A DNA stretch of 64,000 bases from an uncultured Draconibacterium sp. (GTDB lineage: Bacteria; Bacteroidota; Bacteroidia; Bacteroidales; Prolixibacteraceae): assembly GCF_963676815.1 (NCBI RefSeq), contig NZ_OY781365.1:3630501-3694500 (forward strand), given 5' to 3'. Below the pieces are notes generated by a model. That model worked only from the letters and a program-made list of their open reading frames with translations, was not told where the DNA came from and did no database searches. The translations under genes and the position numbers were made by a program. Below are positions 54,960 to 62,590 of this stretch, piece after piece (positions within the stretch are counted from its first letter, which is position 1; each line of letters opens with the position of its first letter).

Positions 54960-56462
54960 GTGAGCTATATCGGTATTGATATTGGTACAAGTGGATGTAA
55001 AGCAGTTGTATTTGACAACGATGGTATTGAATTAGCTTCCAGCTATCGTGAATACACTGTTTTGCGTCCTTTTGAGAATTGGGCAGAACTGAATTCAGAA
55101 GATGTCCTGTCCAAATGTTTCGAGGTAATAAAAGAGGTGAATTCCAAGGTGAGTGTGCCAGTAGTAGCTATGGGGATTTCAAGCCAGGGAGAAGCATTTA
55201 CGCCTGTTGGAGAAAACGGAAAAATAATCGGGAACGCCATGGTTTCATCAGATTCGCGGGCTGTTGATTTAATTCCTGAGTTTTCCAACACGTTTGGGGA
55301 AGAGAAATTGTATTCAATAACCGGACATACTTCTCATCCACTCTTTACGCTGTTCAAACTTATATGGGTAAAACAAAACCAACCAAAGATTTGGGAAGAT
55401 GCCCGGTACTTTTTATGTTTTGAAGATTTATTGCATCTTAAACTGGGGATTCAGCCTCATATAAGCTGGCCCATGGCTGGCAGAACAATGCTTTTTGATG
55501 TAATAAAGCACGAATGGAGTGATGACATTCTTTCTGTTATTGGACTCGATAAATCGCGTTTGGCAAATCCCGTTCCTTCAGGACAGATCGTCGGTAAAAT
55601 CGAAGAGTCAAAAGCCAGAGAGCTTGGATTTCAAAATGAAGTAGCTGTAGTTTCCGGTGGTCACGACCAGACAGTCGCCGCATTGGGAGCAGGCATTGTT
55701 AATCCGGGATCTTGTATGTATGCAACAGGTACGGTAGAATGTTTTTGTCCTATTCTAAGTAAACCCACTTTTTCAGAGCAATTAAGGAAGAACAATTTAT
55801 GTTGTTATGATTACACCGTTGATGGGAGTTATACAACAGTTGCTTACAGCCTTACCGGAGGTAATATCCTGAAATGGGTAAGAAATGAATTGGGATATGA
55901 AGAAAAGCAGAAGGCTGAAACACTGGATGGAAATGCCTATACCTTCCTTCTGGAAAAAATGCCCGATGATCCAACTAAGTTATTAGTGCTTCCTTATTTC
56001 TCGGCAACAGGCACACCCTATTTCGATACCAAAGCAAAAGGAGCCATAATTGGCTTACAGCACAGTACAACCAAGGGTGAAATTACCAAAGCATTACTTG
56101 AGGGAGTTGCTTTGGAAATGAAGCTTAATTTGCAGTTAATGGAAGAATCCGGAATGTGCATTGACTCTTTTGTTGCAACCGGAGGCGGAACCAAAAACAA
56201 TGCCTGGACTCAGCTAAAAGCCGATGTTTTGAATAAAAAGGTAATTGTTCGAAATGTAAATGAAGCTGGTTGTTATGGAGCTGCTTTACTTGCCCAAAGT
56301 GCTGTGTCAGACGTTCCTGTAAAAGGACTAATTAGATCGTTTAGCCAGTCGGATAAGGTTTTTCAACCCGACCCGGTGAAAGCCAAAGAATACGAGAAAA
56401 AATTTGAGAGTTACAAAAACCTGTACCCGGCTTTAAAACAGTTTTGGAGTGTTAACAAGTAA
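54960..56462 (+). CDS. FGGY-family carbohydrate kinase
   Basis: 500 residues, GTG start at 54960 (5 bp after the isomerase stop). Actin-like ATPase fold with the N-terminal phosphate loop IGIDIGTSGCKAVVFDNDG, FGGY signature-like VVSGGHDQTVAALGAG, FGGY_C domain with ALLEGVALEMKLNLQL, and the adenine loop FVATGGGTKNNAWTQLKADVL. Phosphorylates the ketose made by the adjacent isomerase. Close in length to xylulokinase/fuculokinase. Confidence 0.9.
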   Translation: MSYIGIDIGTSGCKAVVFDNDGIELASSYREYTVLRPFENWAELNSEDVLSKCFEVIKEVNSKVSVPVVAMGISSQGEAFTPVGENGKIIGNAMVSSDSRAVDLIPEFSNTFGEEKLYSITGHTSHPLFTLFKLIWVKQNQPKIWEDARYFLCFEDLLHLKLGIQPHISWPMAGRTMLFDVIKHEWSDDILSVIGLDKSRLANPVPSGQIVGKIEESKARELGFQNEVAVVSGGHDQTVAALGAGIVNPGSCMYATGTVECFCPILSKPTFSEQLRKNNLCCYDYTVDGSYTTVAYSLTGGNILKWVRNELGYEEKQKAETLDGNAYTFLLEKMPDDPTKLLVLPYFSATGTPYFDTKAKGAIIGLQHSTTKGEITKALLEGVALEMKLNLQLMEESGMCIDSFVATGGGTKNNAWTQLKADVLNKKVIVRNVNEAGCYGAALLAQSAVSDVPVKGLIRSFSQSDKVFQPDPVKAKEYEKKFESYKNLYPALKQFWSVNK

Positions 56463-56473
56463 TAATTTAAGCA

Positions 56474-57484
56474 ATGGATTTAAACGAAAAACTAAAATAT
56501 ATTGGTAATATTAACCAGTTATGGGGCGTTCGCCCATATGAGTTAAGCGACGGCTGGGCACGCAAAATGAGGGCTTTTGATGTAAATGCCGGATGTGGCC
56601 TTCTATACACCGTGTTACCGGACAGGGGAATGGACATCTCTTTGGCCTCATTCAAAGGAAATAACCTGGTCTATTTAACCTGCAACGGTGAAACCAGTCC
56701 GACTTACTACGAACCGGAAGGAATAGGTTGGTTGCATACTTTTAGTGGGGGCTTATTAACTACCTGTGGCCTCACACATTTGGGGCCTCCATCGCTAGAT
56801 GATGGCGAGAACCTTGGATTGCATGGACGTTACTCTACCATTCCGGCCAGGCAGGTTGCCGATTGTTCAAGCTGGGTTGGCGATGAATACCATATAAAAC
56901 TTAGAGGAATCATTGAAGAAGGTCGTCTGTTCGGAAATAAACTCAGGTTAGAAAGAGAGATTTTATCCGTAGTCGGTCAAAATAGTATTGAGATCACAGA
57001 TACCATTACCAATTTTGGGAACAAACCTTCTCCTTATACCATATTGTATCACATGAATTTAGGCTATCCACTATTATCTGAGAAATCGGAATTGGAAATT
57101 AAACCGCTGGATACTTCACCGAGGGATGAAAGTGCTCTTTCTGGTCTAAATGATTTTCGTCAATTTATCGAACCACAGGAGAATTACAATGAACAGGTAT
57201 TTTTCCATAAAATGAAAGGTAATCAGGATGGTTTCACCCAGGCCAGCCTATTAAATATAGAACTTGGTATTCGGTTAAATATAATATTCAATGTGAACCA
57301 GCTTCCATTTCTTACCGAATGGAAAATGATGGGCTATGGAGAATATGTTCTTGGATTGGAACCTTGTAATGTTTTTGTGAAATCAAGAAAACTACTTCGG
57401 GAAGAAGGCGAACTGCCCTATCTGAAGCCACAGGAATTTGTAACAAATAAAGTAGTAATCAGCATTGAAGAATTAAAAGGGTGA
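56474..57484 (+). CDS. DUF4432 aldose-1-epimerase-like protein
   Basis: 336 residues of the galactose-mutarotase-like beta-sandwich superfamily: VLPDRGMDISLASFKGNNLVYL, GGLLTTCGLTHLGPPSLDDGE, LGLHGRYSTIPA, YTILYHMNLGYPLLSE and EWKMMGYGEYVLGLEPCN. Catalytic His candidates are in GLHGR and YHMNLGYP. It would equilibrate anomers of the sugar used by cassette B. The stop codon overlaps the start of the dehydrogenase gene (GTGA), so the two are coupled. Confidence 0.85.
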   Translation: MDLNEKLKYIGNINQLWGVRPYELSDGWARKMRAFDVNAGCGLLYTVLPDRGMDISLASFKGNNLVYLTCNGETSPTYYEPEGIGWLHTFSGGLLTTCGLTHLGPPSLDDGENLGLHGRYSTIPARQVADCSSWVGDEYHIKLRGIIEEGRLFGNKLRLEREILSVVGQNSIEITDTITNFGNKPSPYTILYHMNLGYPLLSEKSELEIKPLDTSPRDESALSGLNDFRQFIEPQENYNEQVFFHKMKGNQDGFTQASLLNIELGIRLNIIFNVNQLPFLTEWKMMGYGEYVLGLEPCNVFVKSRKLLREEGELPYLKPQEFVTNKVVISIEELKG

Positions 57485-58722
57485 AAAAGCTAGTTTTATT
57501 TGGGGCAGGAAAGATTGGGCGTTCTTTTATCGGGCAACTTTTTTCGCAGTCCGATTACGAGGTTGTTTTTATCGACATTGATGAAAATGTTATAAACGAA
57601 CTCAATACAAAGAGGCAGTATCAGGTCGTAATAAAAAGCAACGAGTCTGACCGAACTATACTTGTTGAAAATGTGCGGGGTGTTCAGGGAACCCAAAAAG
57701 AAAAGGTTGTTTCGGAATTGGTTTCATGTGACATCGCTGCAGTTTCTGTCGGTCAACGTGGACTATCAGCAATCACACCAGTTTTGGCCGAGGCAATTAC
57801 TCAACGCAGAAACACTGCAGCACAACCTTTAGATCTTATTATCGCAGAAAATATGCGAAATGCAGATGAGTTTATTTTTAATGAATTGTCTCAACATGTG
57901 GGAAATGATTTTCCACTTAAAGATTGGGTAGGGCTGGTTGAAACAAGCATTGGCAAAATGGTACCTATAATGCCTGATGAAGAGGTGCAAAAGGATCCAC
58001 TTTTGGTTTATGCCGAACCTTACGATACTTTAATTTTGGATAAAAAGGCTTTCAAGAATCCAATTCCTGAGGTTGAAGGATTGGCTCCAAAGGATAATAT
58101 TAAAGCCTGGGTCGATCGTAAATCATACCTCCATAACTTTGGACATGTCGCTGTTGCTTATGCCGGCTTTTTAGCTGAACCTTCAAAAGAGTATTTATCT
58201 GATGTGATTAAAAATCCTTTTGTAAAAGAGTTCGCCCGAAAAGCAATGCTTGAATCTGCTGGAATTCTACAAAAAAAGTATCCTGATGAATTTTCTGAAT
58301 CGGATTTAGTAGATCACATAGACGATTTATTATCCCGTTTTGAAAACAGCTCTTTAAAAGATACGGTTTTTAGGGTAGGATGCGACTTGAAAAGAAAATT
58401 GAATAAGAACGACAGGATTTTAAGTCCATTAATAGATGGGGCAAAATTAAACCTGGGAATTGAAAAAATAAGACTGACTTATGCATATGGATTATGTTTT
58501 AAGGGCAAAGACAATAAAGGAAATATGCATGAAGAGGATGTAGATTTTATTAATAACCTTAACGAGAAAGGACTTTTAACCGTGTTGAGAGATTTTTGTG
58601 GCTTAAATCAAAAACACGACAATCAAACAATAGAATGTATCCTCTCAACTGTGTGGGATGTAACACCTATTCAACTTACATTGGAAAAACTTTTCTCAAA
58701 TTTTGTTTTCACCAAACAATAA
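57481..58722 (+). CDS. MtlD-like polyol(-phosphate) dehydrogenase, copy B
   Basis: 413 residues, GTG start overlapping the previous stop by 4 bp, the same coupling geometry as copy A. NAD motif LFGAGKIGRSFIGQLFSQS, IAENMRNADEFIFNE, WVGLVETSIGKMVPIMPDE, VDRKSYLHNFGHVAVAYAG. The central part is nearly identical to copy A in DNA (57922-57991 equals 45344-45413 base for base) while residues 260-413 differ at many positions (YPDEFSESDLVDHIDDLLSR against YRGEFTIEDLTLHIDDLLHR). Suggests gene conversion between the two operons. Confidence 0.85.
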   Translation: MKKLVLFGAGKIGRSFIGQLFSQSDYEVVFIDIDENVINELNTKRQYQVVIKSNESDRTILVENVRGVQGTQKEKVVSELVSCDIAAVSVGQRGLSAITPVLAEAITQRRNTAAQPLDLIIAENMRNADEFIFNELSQHVGNDFPLKDWVGLVETSIGKMVPIMPDEEVQKDPLLVYAEPYDTLILDKKAFKNPIPEVEGLAPKDNIKAWVDRKSYLHNFGHVAVAYAGFLAEPSKEYLSDVIKNPFVKEFARKAMLESAGILQKKYPDEFSESDLVDHIDDLLSRFENSSLKDTVFRVGCDLKRKLNKNDRILSPLIDGAKLNLGIEKIRLTYAYGLCFKGKDNKGNMHEEDVDFINNLNEKGLLTVLRDFCGLNQKHDNQTIECILSTVWDVTPIQLTLEKLFSNFVFTKQ

Positions 58723-58884
58723 CCGAAAAAACTAAAAATATAGCAATAATTGATTGGCTGATAATGGGCCATTTTATAATAGGTATAATCTTTGCGGTTT
58801 GGTGGGTATTAAGAAATAAAAACGATAATACCGATAATTGTTTAAGATACAACCCTACAGCAGTGCTTAATTTAAAATTCTTTG
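58723..58884. other. Short gap after cassette B
   Basis: AT-rich, a hydrophobic frame of about 20 codons (MGHFIIGIIFAVWWVLRNK-like, about 58764-58820) could be a membrane-peptide remnant but has no supporting context. Confidence 0.3.
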
Positions 58885-59079
58885 ATGGATACTTATTTGT
58901 ATGGTATTGCATATGAATGCCCCAAAAGAAATAGAAACAAAAATTGTCCCTTATTTGAAATTGATCATTTATCATTCGAAGAAAAAATAATATGGATTAA
59001 TAAACTCAATGAAGACAAAATAGAAGCTATCTTAAATTATCATGTGCTATGCACAAAAGACTGTTTGCCAGAAAGATGA
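58885..59079 (+). CDS. Small cysteine-rich protein (64 aa), paralogue of the 60.7-kb gene
   Basis: ATG at 58885. Sequence has the pattern ECPKRNRNKNCPLFEID, then LNEDKIEAILNYHVLCTKDC. The C-P-x7-C-P knuckle, the acidic-helical middle and the final H-x-x-C match the gene at 60739-60999 position by position (CPLGEAVPDCPFVEYW ... LDELREFHRKC). Metal binding by the cysteines is plausible. It precedes rteC and is probably part of the mobile element. Confidence 0.65.
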   Translation: MDTYLYGIAYECPKRNRNKNCPLFEIDHLSFEEKIIWINKLNEDKIEAILNYHVLCTKDCLPER

Positions 59080-59581
59080 TTAGACGAAAATGCATTATGA
59101 CAGATTCTGTGATGTGTGAATGGGAGTGAGCTTTAAGCTTTATATCATTATGAGAATATTTAATGATTGAAATTTACTAACGAAGAAAAGGTAATTGTGA
59201 TGGTAGTTTTTATCACATAGTTTAGTTTGTTTAGTTAGGTCTCTCTTTCATTTTGAAGGAGAAATCCTGGGAGTTTATTCGCTCCCGAGATATCTTAAAC
59301 AGTGGTTTGGAGTATTGTTAAAATATTTAGATCCAGTAATCATAAATATGAAAATACTAAATTCTCAATATTAAATATACAGCACATAGTTGATTTGAAT
59401 TGGTATTAATCTTCAGGTTGCATAATTGTAACTTGTTTTCTGGGAGCACATTGTGCTCTCAGAATTTACAAAAAATTAAATTCTAAATTTCGAAATATGA
59501 AATAGAAAATTTGTTTCACCCCATTCTGTTCAGTTTTATAGATAAAACTTCAAATTGCTGTTCAGAGGAATACATAAAGCC
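59080..59581. other. Leader region of rteC with hairpin
   Basis: No gene seen. TTCTGGGAGCAC (59438-59449) pairs with GTGCTCTCAGAA (59453-59464) at 11 of 12 positions around a 3-nt loop. A second short stem GGGAG/CTCCC lies near 59272-59286. TAGGTCTCTCTTT at 59236-59248 differs by one base from the inverted-repeat arm in front of the integrase. Confidence 0.5.
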
Positions 59582-60403
59582 ATGAATCGACATTCGTATA
59601 AAGAAACAATTAGATCTCTGGAAGAAACCTTAACCCAGTTAAAAACACAGGCCCAAGACTTTGTAGAGCTAACCGAAAAAGCAATGGGGCTTTGTGATAG
59701 TGTCATGTCAAAATTCAGGGTTTCGGTGCTAAAATATGGCTTCAGCTCGGAGGAAGAAGAAATTCATTTTTTCAAACATGTTAAACCCAAGATAGAAAGT
59801 AGGTTCATTTTTTATACCGAACTATTTATTTTGGAGGCACACCGGCCAGATGGTGAGTGTAAGGTGCAGGTTAAATATTTGCAAAATGAAATTGCAAAGC
59901 TCTGTACTTATCAAAAGGATAACTGGGAGCTTTACCAATATTATAAAAGGAATAAAACAGATTTGGATCTTATCTATTTTTTAAGAGGTAATCTGGACTT
60001 ACGAGTTCATGAGGATAATATTTCGTGTCACAGTGATCCCAATTTTAGTACCGGATACGATAGAACGCTGGCTAGAATAATGGCTAACGAACAACTCAAA
60101 AAATATATCAGTAATGAGATTAAAAAACTAAAAGGGAACCAAGAGTTTGTCAGTAATCTATACTGGACGAATCCTAATATTGATGCATTGGAAATAGTGT
60201 ATTCACTTTTCCTGGCTAATGCTATTAATAATGGAAAGGCTAGCCGAATTGAAATTGCCCGTGCCTTTGAAAAAATGTTCAATATCAAATTCAAGGATAT
60301 TTACGGCACCTTTAAAGAAATGCGGGGCAGAAATGATCAGATTAGTTTTCTGAAACATTTAATCGAAGTCTTACAAAAGCGAATGGATGATATGGATGAA
60401 TAA
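59582..60403 (+). CDS. rteC: RteC-like regulator of conjugative-transposon excision
   Basis: 273 residues from ATG 59582, which follows an AGAGGAA; a TTG 27 bp upstream is a weaker start. Helical N-terminal part and the RteC family pattern IHFFKHVKPKIESRFIFYTELFILEAHRP, CTYQKDNWELYQYYKRNKTDLDLIYFLRG, and the winged-helix-like C-terminus KASRIEIARAFEKMFNIKFKDIYGTFKEMRGRN. In CTnDOT, RteC turns on the excision operon. The presence here marks integrative/conjugative element functions on the right of the window. Confidence 0.9.
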   Translation: MNRHSYKETIRSLEETLTQLKTQAQDFVELTEKAMGLCDSVMSKFRVSVLKYGFSSEEEEIHFFKHVKPKIESRFIFYTELFILEAHRPDGECKVQVKYLQNEIAKLCTYQKDNWELYQYYKRNKTDLDLIYFLRGNLDLRVHEDNISCHSDPNFSTGYDRTLARIMANEQLKKYISNEIKKLKGNQEFVSNLYWTNPNIDALEIVYSLFLANAINNGKASRIEIARAFEKMFNIKFKDIYGTFKEMRGRNDQISFLKHLIEVLQKRMDDMDE

Positions 60404-60493
60404 GAGTGAACGAATATTTAGATAGAAACATTAAAATGAAACAGGAAATGAGTAAGAATTGAATTAACTTTGTAGTAGAAAATACAAGATCTT

Positions 60494-60515
60494 CTCACCA
60501 ACAGGGAATGGTGAG
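60494..60515 (+). other. Small hairpin downstream of rteC
   Basis: CTCACCA (60494-60500) pairs with TGGTGAG (60509-60515) around an 8-nt loop. No T tract. Confidence 0.5.
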
Positions 60516-60550
60516 TGATATATAGATATTAGAGCGTTAGCTTTTATTCT

Positions 60551-60664
60551 TGAACTGAAAAACCGCTAATTTTTTAAAGTACAACAAGAGTATAGGTATG
60601 ACGCCCACGATTTGCGTGGGGCGTGCTTATTTGTTGTACAGGGATTTAGCGGTCCCTCAGTTCA
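60551..60664. other. Nested 114-bp inverted-repeat structure
   Basis: Three concentric arms: TGAACTGAAAAACCGCTAA (60551-60569) with TTAGCGGTCCCTCAGTTCA (60646-60664), 16 of 19 pairs; GTACAACAA (60579-60587) with TTGTTGTAC (60631-60639), perfect; ACGCCCACG (60601-60609) with CGTGGGGCGT (60615-60624), one bulge. A further stem CTGTCCC/GGGACAG lies at about 60675-60715. No coding potential. It could be a structured RNA, a transfer origin or a recombination site. Confidence 0.7.
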
Positions 60665-60738
60665 GATAATGTATCTGTCCCACGCTACTTTTTAAATTTA
60701 CTGTTTTAGGGACAGGACAGTAACCAAAATATTAACAC

Positions 60739-60999
60739 ATGACTTTTTCGGAACGAAGCATAAAGTATGCAGATTTACTTGTGCCCATAAAAAAATGCCC
60801 GCTTGGCGAAGCTGTGCCGGATTGTCCCTTTGTGGAATACTGGCAAATCGACGACGAGACAAAACAAATGAACCTGATTGAAGAACTTCCTGAAGAAAAA
60901 CTGGATGAACTTCGAGAGTTTCACCGCAAGTGTCTGGCAAAAAAAATTAAACAGGCACGGAAAATGTCAGAAGAGCTTTATAAAAGTCAAAAAATATAA
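60739..60999 (+). CDS. Small cysteine-containing protein (86 aa), paralogue of the 58.9-kb gene
   Basis: 86 residues. MTFSERSIKYADLLVPIKKC starts it, then PLGEAVPDCPFVEYWQI, an acidic-helical stretch LIEELPEEKLDELREFHRKC and a basic tail LAKKIKQARKMSEELYKSQK. It shares the C-P-x7-C-P ... H-x-x-C framework with the 64-residue gene upstream. The basic tail could bind nucleic acid. Family function unknown to me; context is mobile-element. Confidence 0.7.
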   Translation: MTFSERSIKYADLLVPIKKCPLGEAVPDCPFVEYWQIDDETKQMNLIEELPEEKLDELREFHRKCLAKKIKQARKMSEELYKSQKI

Positions 61000-61065
61000 T
61001 ATTTTTTGACTTTTATATTGACTTGTTCTCCAGTGTCTTAATGGCTTATTGTTTATGAAAAGCAA

Positions 61066-61090
61066 TACCCCAGTAGGGTGTTCATGGGGA
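61066..61090 (+). repeat. CCCCAGTnGGGT motif, copy 1
   Basis: TACCCCAGTAGGGTGTTCAT then GGGGA, 19 of 25 identical to 63496-63520. Both copies lie upstream of an operon of the element (about 66 and 92 bp before the next ATG). Confidence 0.55.
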
Positions 61091-61156
61091 ATAAAATCCA
61101 ATTGGACTCTTCAATTTTGGCAAAACGCAAATTGTATCATTTTAAAACAAATTGTT

Positions 61157-61453
61157 ATGCCAACAGAAATAGTAACTACCGACGATCTTCGGGAATTCAA
61201 ACTCGAATTAATCAAAGAAATCAAACAACTCTTCGCGGCCCATCACGGGCAACCTACCAAAAAATGGTTAAAATCCTACGAAGTTCGTAAACTGCTAAAC
61301 ATCTCGCCGGGTACACTCCAGAACATGCGCGTTAACGGCACTCTAGCCTTTACCAAAATTGGCGGTGTGATCTTCTACGACAGTGAAGAAATCCAGAAAA
61401 TGATGGCTGAAAACCGGGTGCAAAACCGTTTTGAATTTGGGCGAAAAAAATGA
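61157..61453 (+). CDS. Excisionase-like helix-turn-helix protein
   Basis: 98 residues from ATG 61157; upstream in-frame codons include the repeat motif and read as non-coding. Basic linker, then a MerR/HTH_17-type domain (KWLKSYEVRKLLNISPGTLQNMRVNGTLAFTKIGGVIFYDSEEIQKMM). Proteins of this shape in Bacteroidota elements serve as excision factors or regulators. The last 4 bp overlap the next start codon (ATGA). Confidence 0.82.
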   Translation: MPTEIVTTDDLREFKLELIKEIKQLFAAHHGQPTKKWLKSYEVRKLLNISPGTLQNMRVNGTLAFTKIGGVIFYDSEEIQKMMAENRVQNRFEFGRKK

Positions 61454-61941
61454 ATTATATCCGACACCTGCGCGGCTTTTTCGATCACTTGGAACAAGAT
61501 GCAAACATTACAGCTCAGCATATCAGCCTGTACATGGCTCTATTTAACCTTTGGAACCTGAATCGTTTCCGGGAACAATTTGAAATTAACCGGCTGGATG
61601 TGATGGCCATGGCCCGGATTGGTTCCAAAAGCACCTATTCCAAGTGTATGAAAGAACTAGACGACTGGGGATATATCCGGTATTCTCCCGGAGCCAATCG
61701 CTACCAGGTAAGCAAAGTTAGCTGTACCAAATTCGGGACCGCTAGTGGGACTGCTACTGGGACCGCTACCGGGACTACTAGTGGGACCGCAAGTGGGTCA
61801 CCTTTTATAAACTATATAAACAAGAAAAACAGTAAAGAAGAATCCTCCCAAAATTTAAGAAAAAATGGAAGAAAAAAACAAAACGGAAAATCCAATCTCC
61901 TTCATGTCGAAACCGAAAAAGATTACTCCGAACCCCTATAA
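61450..61941 (+). CDS. HTH protein with Gly-Thr repeat linker, probable replication/transposon protein
   Basis: 163 residues. Residues 1-95 form a winged-helix-like domain (ITAQHISLYMALFNLWNLNR, LDVMAMARIGSKSTYSKCMKELDDWGYIRYS) as seen in replication-associated proteins of Bacteroidota elements. Residues about 96-116 are a four-residue repeat G-T-A-S/T encoded by a 12-bp minisatellite. The C-terminal 45 residues are basic. It overlaps the ATPase gene by 77 bp. No specific function assigned. Confidence 0.7.
   Translation: MNYIRHLRGFFDHLEQDANITAQHISLYMALFNLWNLNRFREQFEINRLDVMAMARIGSKSTYSKCMKELDDWGYIRYSPGANRYQVSKVSCTKFGTASGTATGTATGTTSGTASGSPFINYINKKNSKEESSQNLRKNGRKKQNGKSNLLHVETEKDYSEPL
61735..61794 (+). 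repeat. 12-bp minisatellite, five units, inside the HTH gene
   Basis: Units GGGACCGCTAGT, GGGACTGCTACT, GGGACCGCTACC, GGGACTACTAGT, GGGACCGCAAGT. In frame, so copy-number changes would only alter linker length. Confidence 0.9.
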
Positions 61942-62590
61942 AGAGATCGCCGGTTTTGAAAACGGGAAACACCAGTTCAGTTTAAGCACCTGCAAAAAGT
62001 GGCTGGAAGAGCTGGGAAAAAAAACGTATGGGCAGCAATTTCGTTTGTACCCGGAAGATTCAGAAGTGCTTTACACTTTGATTGTTTATGCGATTGAAGA
62101 CAAAGAAGTAGCCGAAAAACGAAACCTTGACCTGAAAAAAGGTATTTTGCTAACCGGCCCGATTGGCTGTGGAAAAACAACACTGATGAGCCTGGTGAAA
62201 TATTTCTTTCAACACGGAAAACAATACCGGGTAGTATCCACCCGGGACATCAGTTTTGAATTTGAAAAAGAAGGATATAAAGTAATTAACCGTTACAGCA
62301 AAAATCCGGTGAACCTGAGTTACTCCAATCCCATTCCGATTATTTATTGTTTTGACGATTTAGGAGTTGAGCAGGTTCAAAAATATTTTGGGAATGAATG
62401 CAATGTAATGGGTGAAATCCTGCTAAGTCGCTACGATCTGTTTGTTTCCAAAGGCATTCCTACTCATGTGACAACGAATCTCTCTGCCAGTGAAATAGAA
62501 GAAAAATATGGCAACCGAGTCCGCAGCCGTATGCGCGAAATGTTTAACCTGGTGGCATTCGATAAAAACGCAGGAGATAAAAGATTTTGA
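61865..62590 (+). CDS. DnaC/IstB-like AAA+ ATPase
   Basis: 241 residues (ATG 61865; ATG 61904 is an alternative that reduces overlap). Walker A GPIGCGKTT at about 98-106, Walker B IIYCFDDLG at about 159-167, sensor-1-like THVTTNLSASEIEEKYG and an Arg-rich RVRSRMREM as arginine finger region. Helicase-loader-like ATPases of this size accompany HTH replication proteins in mobile elements. It probably works with the upstream HTH protein in element replication or transfer. Confidence 0.82.
   Translation: MEEKNKTENPISFMSKPKKITPNPYKEIAGFENGKHQFSLSTCKKWLEELGKKTYGQQFRLYPEDSEVLYTLIVYAIEDKEVAEKRNLDLKKGILLTGPIGCGKTTLMSLVKYFFQHGKQYRVVSTRDISFEFEKEGYKVINRYSKNPVNLSYSNPIPIIYCFDDLGVEQVQKYFGNECNVMGEILLSRYDLFVSKGIPTHVTTNLSASEIEEKYGNRVRSRMREMFNLVAFDKNAGDKRF

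Noticed and set aside
58596..58916. 106-codon frame at the end of dehydrogenase B
   Set aside because: First part is an out-of-frame reading of the dehydrogenase, and the rest is AT-rich intergenic sequence without a family match.
61735..61794. Possible CRISPR-like array because of regular short repeats
   Set aside because: Units are 12 bp, directly adjacent without spacers and in frame within a gene, so it is a minisatellite.
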